Assembly (NCBI GenBank): GCA_050943535.1
Contig: JBMNPJ010000019.1
Span: 1-24,291, forward strand
Direction: 5' to 3'
DNA length: 24,291 nt
Source of the DNA: Massiliimalia sp050943535
GTDB lineage: Bacteria; Bacillota; Clostridia; Oscillospirales; Ruminococcaceae
The translations under genes and the position numbers were made by a program. Of this stretch, positions 1 through 6,526 are shown in pieces. The notes beneath the pieces are model-generated. The model saw only the letters and a program-made list of their open reading frames with translations. It had not been told where the DNA came from and did not search any database. Numbering within the stretch: the stretch's first letter is position 1; every line of letters begins with the position of its first letter.

Positions 1-251
1 CCATGCTCACCGGCTGGGTTTATGACGGCGGAAAATGGTACTACATGAACAAAGACGGTTCCATGCACTTTGGCTGGCTTAGCTGGGCAGGGTACTGGTA
101 TCATCTGGACAGCCACGGAGCCATGAGTACCGGCTGGAAACAGGTAAATGGCAAGTGGTACTACATGTACGCTGAAAACGGAAGAATGGCGGCAAACACC
201 ACCACTCCTGACGGCTACCGTGTGGGCGCAGACGGCGCTTGGATTCGGTAA
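1..251 (+). CDS. Cell-wall (choline)-binding repeat protein, C-terminal end
   Basis: The reading frame is already open at base 1 (codons from base 3) and ends at TAA 249-251, so only the last 82 or so residues are present. They form three aromatic/glycine-rich repeats of about 20 residues with the pattern GW-x-x-x-x-G-x-WYY, for example GWVYDGGKWYYMNKDG, then a GYRVGADGAWIR tail. Such repeats anchor exported proteins to choline- or wall-polymer-decorated surfaces. The catalytic or adhesive part lies outside the window. A strong terminator follows. The large surface protein at the right end carries the same repeat type, but nothing shows that the two belong to one gene. Confidence 0.85.
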   Translation, partial: MLTGWVYDGGKWYYMNKDGSMHFGWLSWAGYWYHLDSHGAMSTGWKQVNGKWYYMYAENGRMAANTTTPDGYRVGADGAWIR

Positions 252-306
252 TCGTTTGAAAAACAAAAGAGGGGAACAGCATTTGCACGGCTGCCCCTGT
301 CATATG

Positions 307-345
307 AAAATAGACACCCACGAAATCGTGGGTGTCTATTTTTTG
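307..345 (+). terminator. Rho-independent terminator of the wall-binding protein gene
   Basis: A near-perfect stem (AATAGACACCCACGA pairing with its complement through a tiny AA-centred loop) is followed by a run of six T. It lies 56 nt after the stop codon and separates this gene from the convergent cotJC fragment. Confidence 0.9.
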
Positions 346-351
346 TACCTT

Positions 352-777
352 TTACTGATCAAACGCCGGGTTAAATGCGTAGAAGTTGCGGCTGTCCAGA
401 TGATCTTTGGCCACCCTCAAACATTCACCGAACCGCTGAAAGTGTACAATTTCTCTGGCACGGAGAAACTTAATCGGATCCCGAACATCAGGATCATCAA
501 TCAGACGCAGGATATTGTCATAGGATAACCGCGCCTTTTGTTCAGCGGCCAGGTTTTCAGTCAGGTCTGCGATCACATCACCGCTGACGGACAAACTGTC
601 GGCGCTGAATGGGGTGCCAGACGCTGCCTGAGGGTAAACACTGGTTGTGTGATCTACAAAATAGGCATCAAAACCAGAATCAATAATTTGCTGTTCTTTT
701 AAATCCCGGGTCAGCTGATAAATAATAGCGGCAATCATTTCCTGGTGCGCCAGTTCTTCGGTACCTACATTGTGCTC
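352..777 (-). pseudogene. cotJC: Truncated CotJC-type spore-coat manganese catalase
   Basis: The minus-strand frame reads VGTEELAHQEM, then IIYQLTRDL, FDAYFVDHTTSVYPQAASGT, DLTENLAAEQKARLSYDN and FLRAREIVHFQRFGE. This is the C-terminal two thirds of the CotJC / Mn-catalase family, including the E-x-x-H and R-E-x-x-H-F metal-ligand segments. The homology stops just upstream of VGTEELAHQEM (about 770-777), and a TGA stop lies in frame a few codons further upstream. The N-terminal helices with the first metal ligand are therefore missing and the enzyme should be inactive. An ATG at 738 could start a 128-aa remnant, but it has no evident ribosome site. The break coincides with the start of mobile-element-type DNA, so I infer truncation by insertion or deletion. 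Confidence 0.8.
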
Positions 778-781
778 AGAA

Positions 782-991
782 ATGTTCTGTTTCGTTCAAT
801 TTGAGGACAAGCGTGATACTGTTGGTTTTAAAATACACAGTTTTCCGACTTTTGACAAAATCAAAAAATATAATAAATCAGACGATGATGAAAACACAAC
901 CCCTTTTTATTCTATCAAGACTGGAAAGGTGAAACGAACAATCGATTTATATGTTGTAGCCACAACAAAATTTGAAAGTGCATTTCAATGA
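782..991 (+). CDS. Hypothetical 69-aa ORF at element edge
   Basis: This is an AT-rich open frame from ATG 782 to the stop at 989-991. It encodes a lysine- and charge-rich protein (KKYNKSDDDENTTPFYSIK) with no signal peptide and no family I recognise. No convincing Shine-Dalgarno precedes it. It begins immediately inside the junction that truncates cotJC. It could be the 3' end of a displaced gene or chance coding; apart from this ORF, 778-1091 holds only the inverted repeat at 1009-1055. Confidence 0.25.
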   Translation: MFCFVQFEDKRDTVGFKIHSFPTFDKIKKYNKSDDDENTTPFYSIKTGKVKRTIDLYVVATTKFESAFQ

Positions 992-1008
992 AAGTAAAAC
1001 ATAATGTT

Positions 1009-1055
1009 CGGTACTGAGTTTTCCTATTTTGTCTGAGCCAAAAGAATCAGTACCG
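1009..1055. repeat. 9-bp inverted repeat upstream of parB
   Basis: CGGTACTGA (1009-1017) and TCAGTACCG (1047-1055) are perfect inverted copies 29 nt apart, ending 36 nt before the parB start. No T-run follows, so it is not an obvious terminator. An operator or partition site for the neighbouring ParB is a reasonable guess; the function is not shown. Confidence 0.5.
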
Positions 1056-1091
1056 AGGGATAAAAAAATTTGATCCAGGAAGTGATGAAAC

Positions 1092-2017
1092 TTGAAAAGC
1101 AATGCGAAAAAAGTAGAGCTGGCCTCGGCAGATGAACGGTTCTCCACTGAGGAAGGTCGTCAGGATGCTAAGCTGGAGAAGATACAGGAAATCCCGTTGT
1201 CTGAACTGCATCCGTTCAAGAACCACCCCTTCAAAGTCAAGGATGACGAGGTCATGATGGAGACCGCCGACAGTGTGCGGCAGTATGGCGTGTTGGTTCC
1301 GGCGATTGCAAGACCTGACCCGGAGGGTGGCTACGAACTGGTGGCCGGACACAGGCGGCACCGAGCCAGTGAGCTGGCCGAGAAAGAAACCATGCCAGTT
1401 ATTGTCCGGGATTTGAACGATGATGCCGCCACTATCATCATGGTGGACAGCAACTTACAGCGTGAAAGCCTGCTTCCCAGTGAGAGGGCTTTTGCTTACA
1501 AGATGAAGCTGGAGGCTATGAAACACCAAGGAGCCAGAACGGATTTAACTTCGTCCCAACTTGGGACGAAGTTGCGTGCAGATGAATTGTTGGCGCAGCA
1601 GGCTGGTTCGAGTAGGAACCAGGTGCAGCGATATATCCGCCTGACAGAACTAATTCCCGAACTGATGGATATGGTCGATGAACGAAAAATCGCCCTCACC
1701 CGGCTTATGAGCTGTCTTTCCTCAAAAAAGAGGAACAGCGGGATTTGCTGGACGCGATGGACAGTGAACAGGCTACTCCCTCTCTTTCCCAGGCTCAGCG
1801 GCTCAAGAAATACAGCCAGGAGAGACATCTGACCCTCGATATGATGCGCGTCATCATGGGCGAAGAAAAGAAAAGCGATCTGGACAAGGTGACATTCACC
1901 TCGGACACTCTGCGGAAGTATTTTCCCAAGAGCTATACGCCCCAGCGGATGCAGGAAACCATTATCAAGCTGCTGGAGGCGTGGCAGAAGAAGCGTCAGA
2001 GAGACCAGGAGCGATGA
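1092..2017 (+). pseudogene. parB: ParB-family partition protein, single-base frameshift
   Basis: The first part is a typical ParB/Spo0J nuclease-like domain: the start region IPLSELHPFKNHPF, the nucleotide-binding motif GHRRHRA (about residues 95-101), then a helix-turn-helix segment (LLAQQAGSSRNQVQRYIRL). The likely start is TTG 1092 behind AGGAAGTG. At the CCC run 1699-1701 the frame slips. Restoring one C gives LTPAYELSFLKKEEQRDLL joined to the second frame (LLDAMDSEQATPSLSQAQRL and onward), ending at TGA 2015-2017 as a protein of about 308 residues. As written, translation continues out of frame to 1832. The downstream frame is well preserved, so the lesion is either recent or a sequencing error. 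Firmicutes ICEs often carry such a ParB next to a replication-type protein, as here. Confidence 0.85.
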
Positions 2018-2018
2018 A

Positions 2019-2159
2019 ATGCGGCGGTTTCTCACGGAGGACGGGTATCAGGCCACTTTACTTGGCCAGCAGCGCCGGGAAATCAAAATCAAGCGGTATG
2101 CCCGTATCATTGAGGGACACATCTTCGATTTTAAGCCGGACAAGCGCCGCTACTCGTAA
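2019..2159 (+). CDS. Small basic ICE protein (46 aa)
   Basis: ATG 2019 opens a 46-residue frame (MRRFLTEDGYQATLLGQQRR, then a basic middle, then IEGHIFDFKPDKRRYS) ending at TAA 2157-2159. It starts 2 nt after the parB stop, so it is probably translated with parB. AGGAGCGATGA just upstream can act as the ribosome site. The protein is highly basic and arginine-rich with no membrane segment. I do not recognise a named family; position and composition fit the small accessory proteins found between parB and the replication gene in Clostridia ICEs. Confidence 0.6.
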   Translation: MRRFLTEDGYQATLLGQQRREIKIKRYARIIEGHIFDFKPDKRRYS

Positions 2160-2214
2160 ATCTGTCACTACTCCGATGTATACTGCGCAGAAAAAGTGAA
2201 CAAAACAATTGACT

Positions 2215-2249
2215 GCCACAATTCTTTTTACAGGATTGTGGCTTTTTTT
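2215..2249 (+). terminator. Terminator after parB and the small ORF
   Basis: The GCCACAAT / ATTGTGGC stem with a 12-nt loop is followed by seven T. It lies between the parB unit and the replication-type gene, 33 nt before that gene's start, so it may also act as an attenuator for it. No separate promoter is evident after it. Confidence 0.8.
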
Positions 2250-2281
2250 ATACCCTGAAAAATTTAGAAGGAGTGAGATCA

Positions 2282-3160
2282 ATGGCTGTATTTCGCATTG
2301 AACGAACCAGAGATTATACTGTGATGAGCAACCATCATTTACGCAACGGGAAGCTGTCCCTCAAGGCAAAGGGGCTGCTTTCCCTGATGTTGTCCTTGCT
2401 GGAGGACTGGAACTACACCACCAGAGGGCTTGCCAAAATCTGCAAAGAGGGCGTGGATGCCATCAGCGGTGCGCTGCGGGAGTTGGAAACTGCCGGGTAT
2501 ATTGTCCGCCATCAGCTGCGGGACAGGCAGGGCCGGATCAGTGATACCGAGTATGTCATCTACGAGCAGCCACAGCCGAAGAACCTGGATACACCCCAAC
2601 CGGATACGGTTTTACCAGATACGGAAAACCCGGATATGGAGAAATCGGATACGGAAAAGCCCGCAGAATTAAATATAGAGAAATTAAATACTAAAAAACA
2701 AAATACTGATAGATCAAATATCGATTCTATTCCCTTCCGGGAGCCAGCGGCGGTAAGTCCGCCGGAACGGAAAGGACGGGATGCGATGCCTGTCTCAGAG
2801 ATAGAGAATTATCGTGATTTAATTTTAGAGAACATCGAGTATGACTGCCTGTGCCAGGAGTTTGCCACCTATCAGGAGGATTTGGACGAGATTGTGGAAT
2901 TGATAGTGGAGACCGTTTGTGCCAAGCGTAAGACCACTCGGATCGCTGGCAGCGACTTTCCCCATGAGGTGGTGCGCTCCCGGTTTTTGAAGCTGACCAG
3001 TGAGCATATCCGGTTTGTCATGGACTGCTTGCAGAAAAACACCACGGAGGTCCGCAACATGAAGCAATACCTGCTGACGGTGCTGTTTAATGCTCCCACC
3101 ACCATCAGCAACCACTACATCTCACAGGTCAATCACGATATGAACGCAGGCGGCTGGTAA
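2282..3160 (+). CDS. Replication-initiator-type HTH protein (DUF6017-like C-terminus)
   Basis: 292 aa. The N-terminal 100 residues (MAVFRIERTRDYTVMSNHHL, then LSLKAKGLLSLMLSLLEDWN and GLAKICKEGVDAISGALREL) form a winged-helix domain of the RepA-N / DnaD-like type that ICEs and plasmids use for replication initiation. A low-complexity linker follows (residues 95-150, repeats of the P-D-T-E-K-P-D type). The C-terminal part (about 165-290) resembles the DUF6017 domain fused to this HTH in ICE proteins. ATG 2282 is chosen because AGGAG ends 8 nt before it; a GTG at 2273 overlaps that site. The gene is intact although its neighbours are broken. Role inferred from family. Confidence 0.75.
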   Translation: MAVFRIERTRDYTVMSNHHLRNGKLSLKAKGLLSLMLSLLEDWNYTTRGLAKICKEGVDAISGALRELETAGYIVRHQLRDRQGRISDTEYVIYEQPQPKNLDTPQPDTVLPDTENPDMEKSDTEKPAELNIEKLNTKKQNTDRSNIDSIPFREPAAVSPPERKGRDAMPVSEIENYRDLILENIEYDCLCQEFATYQEDLDEIVELIVETVCAKRKTTRIAGSDFPHEVVRSRFLKLTSEHIRFVMDCLQKNTTEVRNMKQYLLTVLFNAPTTISNHYISQVNHDMNAGGW

Positions 3161-3186
3161 GAACCGCCTTATTTCATCCCACAACA

Positions 3187-3594
3187 ATGACTTTTACAGC
3201 AGGTTACACGATAAGCTGGATGGGAATTTTCAGCAATCAGAAGTTTGGCAGTATCCGCATTTTTGAGCAGAACGGTAAAGTGCTGTTTTGCGGAAAGGAT
3301 ATTGCCAAATCGCTTGGATATCAACGTACCGCTGATGTCATCACAGCCCACTGCAAAGGGGTCTGCGTTTTACCGACCCCTTCTAACGGCGGCATTCAGC
3401 GAATGAAATTTATTCCCGAAGGCGATGTGTACCGCCTGATGGTTCACAGCAAGCTGCCCTCTGCGGAACGGTTTGAACATGGGTGTTTGATGAGGTGCTG
3501 CCCTGCAGCCCTGAAAAGAAACCGAAACAACATGAGGAGGAAAGAAAAAAGGGTGGGAGGGTCATCCCACCTGTTCACCCCTGGTATTGCTTGA
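3187..3594 (+). pseudogene. BRO-N (phage antirepressor-type) domain fragment, frameshifted
   Basis: From about 3220 the frame reads FGSIRIFEQNGKVLFCGKDI, then AKSLGYQRTADVITAHCKGV, MKFIPEGDVYRLMVHSKLPS and AERFE, a clear BRO-N domain as in antirepressors and ICE accessory proteins. After AERFE one base is missing at about 3478-3480: the +1 frame restores WVFDEVLP, the conserved end of the motif. Beyond that the sequence no longer resembles the family. The upstream part (3187-3219) has no ribosome site and looks unrelated. The gene therefore lost both its start context and its C-terminus. Confidence 0.7.
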
Positions 3595-3600
3595 AAGAAT

Positions 3601-3765
3601 TTATTTTTTTATAAAAAGTCCGATAATAAAAATAATAATTGCTGACAGCACAAAAATTAGCGAAATACCACCCAGCCATGTATTTCTGCCTATGTCTATA
3701 AGGGTGGTAAAAATAGCTAATAGCATTAACATGACTGCCGAAAGCATCATTTTAGTAGATTTCAT
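3601..3765 (-). CDS. Small two-TM membrane protein (54 aa)
   Basis: The minus-strand ATG at 3763-3765 is preceded by AGAGGTG. It encodes MKSTKMMLSAVMLMLLAIF, a short loop (IDIGRNTWLGG) and a second hydrophobic segment (ISLIFVLSAIIIFIIGLFI) ending in KK. This predicts two membrane helices with a short polar turn. A TTG seven codons earlier is less likely because it overlaps the ribosome-site region. A good sigma-A promoter lies upstream, which supports a real, independently transcribed gene. Family unknown. It is divergent from mobC and much more AT-rich than the surrounding element genes. Confidence 0.6.
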   Translation of the reverse strand: MKSTKMMLSAVMLMLLAIFTTLIDIGRNTWLGGISLIFVLSAIIIFIIGLFIKK

Positions 3766-3799
3766 CTTTACACCTCTTTCTGTCAATCATATTGATTTT

Positions 3800-3828
3800 A
3801 TTATATTTGAAAATCGTGAACAGTTCAA
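3800..3828 (-). promoter_or_regulatory. Sigma-A promoter for the small membrane gene
   Basis: On the minus strand, TTGAAC (-35, 3823-3828) and a perfect TATAAT (-10, 3800-3805) are separated by exactly 17 bp. The -10 lies about 35 bp upstream of the start codon. Confidence 0.7.
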
Positions 3829-3838
3829 TCTCAAAAAG

Positions 3839-3888
3839 CAAAGTGAACGGTTGAAGTTAGATCGACTGTGTAACTCAAGCCAACTTTG
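3839..3888. other. Candidate oriT: nested inverted repeat upstream of mobC
   Basis: Outer arms CAAAGT (3839-3844) and ACTTTG (3883-3888) enclose inner arms TTGAAGTTA (3851-3859) and TAACTCAA (3871-3878; one bulged A), around an unpaired AGATCGACTGTG. There is no T-run. A nested imperfect inverted repeat just upstream of a MobC gene is the usual architecture of a transfer origin in mobilizable elements. The location and shape are seen; the function is inferred. Confidence 0.4.
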
Positions 3889-3898
3889 TTTTTTCTTG

Positions 3899-3921
3899 TA
3901 TCATAGACGGGAGGTATGATA
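3899..3921 (+). promoter_or_regulatory. Hairpin placing the mobC ribosome site in its loop
   Basis: TATCATA (3899-3905) and TATGATA (3915-3921) are inverted copies separated by 9 nt containing GGGAGG, the best Shine-Dalgarno for the GTG start at 3924. It could be an operator for MobC or an RNA hairpin that affects translation. Confidence 0.4.
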
Positions 3922-3923
3922 AT

Positions 3924-4349
3924 GTGAATACCAACAATTTGAATAGCACTTCTTATAAAAATGGTCACTGGATAAGTACTGGGACTGGCAGAAAAGGCAG
4001 AGCGATGAGTAACCCAAAACGTAAACGGGATGTACCAGTCTTGTTTTGGGTTTCCGCTGCAGAGATGGAAGCGATCCAGCAGAAAATGGCGCAGTTCGGG
4101 ACAAAAAACCTGAGCGCCTATCTAAGGAAGATGGCTGTGGACGGTTATGTGGTTCAGCTGGATTTGCCGGAGCTGAAGGAACTGGTTTCTCTCATGCGTT
4201 ATTCCAGCAACAACTTAAACCAGCTGACCCGCAAGGTGCATGAAACCGGGCGGGTTTATGATGCCGACCTGGAAGATATAGCCCAGCGGCAGGAACAGTT
4301 ATGGGCGGGTGTAAAGGAAATACTGTCTCAGCTTTCTAAACTTTCGTAA
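3924..4349 (+). CDS. mobC: MobC-family relaxosome protein
   Basis: The core (from about residue 28) reads MSNPKRKRDVPVLFWVSAAE, then KNLSAYLRKMAVDGYVVQLD, LMRYSSNNLNQLTRKVHETG and a C-terminal helix. This is the MobC fold: a ribbon-helix-helix-like DNA-binding N-terminus and the conserved S-x-N-L-N-Q motif that helps the relaxase nick at oriT. GTG 3924 is used because GGGAGG lies 9 nt upstream (141 aa). Family comparison would equally allow ATG 4005 (114 aa), which has only a weak ribosome site. A relaxase gene normally follows directly; here a terminator follows and no relaxase exists in the window, so the protein is orphaned. Confidence 0.8.
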   Translation: MNTNNLNSTSYKNGHWISTGTGRKGRAMSNPKRKRDVPVLFWVSAAEMEAIQQKMAQFGTKNLSAYLRKMAVDGYVVQLDLPELKELVSLMRYSSNNLNQLTRKVHETGRVYDADLEDIAQRQEQLWAGVKEILSQLSKLS

Positions 4350-4369
4350 CAGGGATATATGCTCCATTT

Positions 4370-4424
4370 GCGGAGGGAGGAACGGTGTTCTTTTCGCTGC
4401 ACCTTCCTCCGCTTTTTCTTTTTG
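4370..4424 (+). terminator. Terminator after mobC
   Basis: GCGGAGGGAGG pairs with CCTTCCTCCGC (10 of 11 positions), followed by TTTTTCTTTTT. It lies 21 nt after the mobC stop, exactly where a relaxase would be expected to begin. Confidence 0.75.
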
Positions 4425-4514
4425 TGTATCCTTTCCTTTTGGCTGTTTGACCGTGATAATAGAATCAGAAAAGCCGTTCACACAGGAACCGTGATTTTAA
4501 GAGGGGGCATAACA

Positions 4515-4826
4515 ATGAGGGCATTGGTATTTTTGCTGAAACTGCTGTTGAAGATTTTGGTAGTTCCGGTGATTTTGGCGCTGACCCTATTTGTATGGAT
4601 TTGTGTAGGAATCGTCTATATCTTCGGTCTGGTGTTGGGGATTATCAGCATGGTGATTGCCCTGTTGGGTGTGGCCGTTCTGATTACTTACTCCTTGCAA
4701 AATGGTATGATTCTGCTGGCGATGACGTTTTTTATCAGCCTGTATGGTCTGCCAAGGCCTGCTATCTGGCTGTTTGGCAAGGTACAGGACTTGAAATTTG
4801 CTATTCAGGATTTGGTTTATGGATAA
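4515..4826 (+). CDS. CD1845-type small ICE membrane protein
   Basis: 103 aa with start ATG 4515 behind AAGAGGGGG. The sequence MRALVFLLKLLLKILVVPVI, the two or three following hydrophobic stretches and the ending KVQDLKFAIQDLVYG fit the small integral membrane proteins annotated as the CD1845 family in Tn1549-like conjugative elements of Clostridia. Their role is unknown. An open frame extends upstream to 4359 but runs through the mobC terminator and lacks a ribosome site. The gene appears intact, although the conjugation genes that usually accompany it are absent. Confidence 0.7.
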   Translation: MRALVFLLKLLLKILVVPVILALTLFVWICVGIVYIFGLVLGIISMVIALLGVAVLITYSLQNGMILLAMTFFISLYGLPRPAIWLFGKVQDLKFAIQDLVYG

Positions 4827-4876
4827 AATATGCGAGACCACAAAAATGACAGACAGTGTCTGTTAAATTGCTATAT

Positions 4877-4920
4877 TTCCTTTTGTGCCATATTCGTGTA
4901 TAATGGTAGCACAAAAGGAA
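4877..4920 (+). promoter_or_regulatory. AbiE promoter/operator: 12-bp perfect inverted repeat around the -10 box
   Basis: TTCCTTTTGTGC (4877-4888) and GCACAAAAGGAA (4909-4920) are perfect inverted copies with a 20-nt spacer that contains TATAAT (4899-4904). The right arm also contains the ribosome site of the antitoxin gene, which starts at 4924. AbiEi antitoxins are known to repress their own promoter by binding inverted repeats, so this is very probably the operator. A matching -35 box is weak (TTGCTA at 4868 is too far), which suggests activity depends on the -10 region. Confidence 0.7.
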
Positions 4921-4923
4921 GTG

Positions 4924-5530
4924 ATGGACACGACCAGATCAGAACGGTTTGAGCAATTAGACAGACTTCTGACCGAGCATGATGGGATGCTGCAAACCGC
5001 GCAGGTAATTGCCAGCGGAATTGTAAAGCCCATTTTTTATGAATATGTAAAAGAGAAAAATCTTCAACAGGTTGCCCATGGTATTTATGTCTCCGAGGAC
5101 ACCTGGGTGGATGTGATGTTTTTTGCATCTGCGATGTGGTCAAGCAGTATTTTCCCATGAATCAGCATTATTTTTTCATAACCTGACAGACCGGGAACCC
5201 TCCCCATACGCCATCACGGTGCGCAGAGGGTACAGCACCACTCGCTTAAAGGCAGAGGGCCTTTTTGTTTACACCATCAAACCGGAACTATATGAGGTAG
5301 GGTTGACTACCGGCCAAACACCTTTCGGACATACGGTTCCTATCTATGATATGGAACGCACCATCTGCGACTTGATCCGCAGCCGGAATAACATGAAAAT
5401 GCAGACTTTTCAAAGTGCGCTGAAGATGTATGTCAGAAGAAAAGACAAAGACCTGCAGACTTTGATGCGGTATGCCGGTATGTTCCGAGTTGAAAAAATT
5501 TTACGGCAGTATTTGGAGGTGCTTTTATGA
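4924..5530 (+). pseudogene. abiEi: AbiEi-type antitoxin, frameshifted in a T-tract
   Basis: The first frame (MDTTRSERFEQLDRLLTEHD, then GMLQTAQVIASGIVKPIFYE and GIYVSEDTWVDVMFF) is the winged-helix DNA-binding domain of the AbiEi antitoxin family. The second frame picks up LHLRCGQAVFSHESALFFHN and NLTDREPSPYAITVRRGYST, the C-terminal antitoxin domain, and ends at TGA 5528-5530. The two join at the T6 run 5119-5124. A T8 run would restore DVMFFLHLRC, matching the usual spacing, so a 2-nt contraction (or a 1-nt gain) broke the frame. The truncated product would keep most of the DNA-binding part. A toxin start codon overlaps the stop (ATGA). Confidence 0.85.
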
Positions 5531-5595
5531 TAAAGTCCTTCTTCTGCTATTATGGACAGCGGGGTATAAGAAAAATGGGTAAAGGTACAAACTAG
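5527..5595 (+). pseudogene. AbiEii toxin relic (start codon plus a few residues)
   Basis: ATG 5527 overlaps the antitoxin stop by ATGA, the usual coupling of AbiEi-AbiEii. The first residues MIKS could be those of the toxin, but the sequence then runs into FFCYYGQRGIRKMG and a TAG at 5593-5595. No nucleotidyltransferase (GxS) motif follows anywhere downstream. The toxin body, normally close to 300 residues, has been deleted or replaced at about 5539. Assignment rests on position and gene order rather than on similarity of so few residues. Confidence 0.5.
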
Positions 5596-5746
5596 TAATC
5601 CAGATACGGTTTAGCAAAAGAAAGAGGAAAGACTGGAATTGGGAAACAGTGCGTAGCTTATTTGGTGGATATCAAGCGAAGGGCTGATCCCTTTTCCCTT
5701 TGGCCGATAAAAAGGCAAGATCAAATCTCAGTTAAATAAAGTTATA
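5596..5746. other. Gene-free stretch after the AbiE relic
   Basis: I see no open frame of note, no promoter and no strong structure here. It is probably rearranged element DNA left by the deletion that removed the toxin gene. Confidence 0.4.
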
Positions 5747-5794
5747 AAATAAAGGTAGACACATGGAAAATTACCATGCAGTCTACCTTTATTT
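5747..5794. terminator. Long hairpin, likely bidirectional terminator
   Basis: AAATAAAGGTAGAC (5747-5760) and GTCTACCTTTATTT (5781-5794) are perfect 14-nt inverted copies. The loop contains a further CATGG/CCATG pairing. T-rich ends are modest. It insulates the sigma-like gene at 5840 from upstream transcription. Confidence 0.6.
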
Positions 5795-5839
5795 ATAATT
5801 TTGCAAAAGAGGTCGTCATAACTTTCAGGAGGTGTGTCT

Positions 5840-6325
5840 ATGAAAACCATCAATCTGCGGGAATATGATCCGCAAGCTTATTCCAAGGATACCTGGATGG
5901 AAGTATCGGATGAGGTAGCCGAAACTTTTTTGCTGGCCAAGCGAAAAGAAGCCGCTCGGGATCGCCAAATGTACCGTTACAAGGCGTTCTATTCGCTAGA
6001 CTGTGACGATGGCATTGAGAAAGCCGTCATCCATTTGGCACAGTCTTCGCCGGAGGAAATCCTATTCAAAAAAGAAGCGGAACAGCACTATCAGCTAACC
6101 TTACTCCGGCTGGCTGAAGCCCTTGACCACTTGCCGGAGAAACAGGCTCGACGTATCCGTGTACGGTATCTGATGGGAAGAAAAATCATCGAGATTGCTG
6201 CCCAGGAAGAAGTTGTTCCCAGCTGTGTCGGTGCTTCCATCAAGGCGGGACTAAAAAACATTCGCAAGTATTTTGAGAAAAAGAAATGGGAGGTAGCCAG
6301 AGAATGGGAACATTGGAATGATTGA
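5840..6325 (+). CDS. ICE-type sigma-70 family factor (region 4-like HTH)
   Basis: 161 aa. ATG 5840 is chosen because AGGAGG (5827-5832) lies 7 nt upstream. The N-terminus (INLREYDPQAYSKDTWMEVS, then FLLAKRKEAARDRQMYRYKA and FYSLDCDDGIEKAV) matches the small sigma-like proteins of Tn916/Tn1549-type elements. The C-terminal half (LAEALDHLPEKQARRIRVRY, GRKIIEIAAQEEVVPSCVGA and KNIRKYFEKK) is a region-4 helix-turn-helix. Such proteins are thought to control element genes. It is intact, unlike the genes around it. No region 2 is visible, so it may need a partner or act as a transcription factor rather than a full sigma factor. Confidence 0.75.
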   Translation: MKTINLREYDPQAYSKDTWMEVSDEVAETFLLAKRKEAARDRQMYRYKAFYSLDCDDGIEKAVIHLAQSSPEEILFKKEAEQHYQLTLLRLAEALDHLPEKQARRIRVRYLMGRKIIEIAAQEEVVPSCVGASIKAGLKNIRKYFEKKKWEVAREWEHWND

Positions 6326-6327
6326 AA

Positions 6328-6435
6328 GCGGAGCAGGAAAAGGCGTAGAAGGAATTGCAGTAGTTGGAGAACCGCTCAAAAATTATACTGACCAACAGCG
6401 TGACACAAGAGTCTTATCAGAGAGTGGAATATTAG
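6328..6435 (+). pseudogene. DUF3847-like relic with two amber stops
   Basis: Directly after the sigma-like gene, one frame reads AEQEKA-stop-KELQ-stop-LENRSKIILTNS and ends at TAG 6433-6435. The coiled, Gln/Glu-rich pattern ending in LENR is that of the short DUF3847 proteins common in these ICEs. Both internal stops are TAG (6346-6348 and 6361-6363) where Gln codons (CAG) are expected, so two C-to-T transitions explain them. The match is short, so the family assignment is moderate. Confidence 0.5.
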
Positions 6436-6459
6436 GCCTATGAGTCGAAATGCTGAGAA

Positions 6460-6490
6460 GGGGTACGGTATTTTGCCGTATCCCTTTTTT
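6460..6490 (+). terminator. Terminator closing the element's sigma/DUF3847 unit
   Basis: GGGGTACGG pairs with CCGTATCCC (one G-T pair) across a 7-nt loop and is followed by six T. Confidence 0.8.
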
Positions 6491-6526
6491 GGTACATTGT
6501 GTTTCACGACGTACCGGTGCATCCGC

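Noticed and set aside
148..528. 126-aa open frame overlapping the wall-binding gene, its terminator and cotJC
   Set aside because: It runs through a strong terminator and is out of frame with clear homology on both sides.
4359..4514. Upstream extension of the CD1845-type protein to 155 aa
   Set aside because: It passes through the mobC terminator and has no ribosome site; ATG 4515 follows AAGAGGGGG.
4849..4863. Short hairpin ACAGAC-AGT-GTCTGT as terminator of the CD1845-type gene
   Set aside because: Only a 6-bp stem with no T-run, too weak to call.
6346..6363. Amber recoding (TAG read as Gln or pyrrolysine)
   Set aside because: The neighbouring genes are already decayed and the relic is short; mutation explains it more simply.
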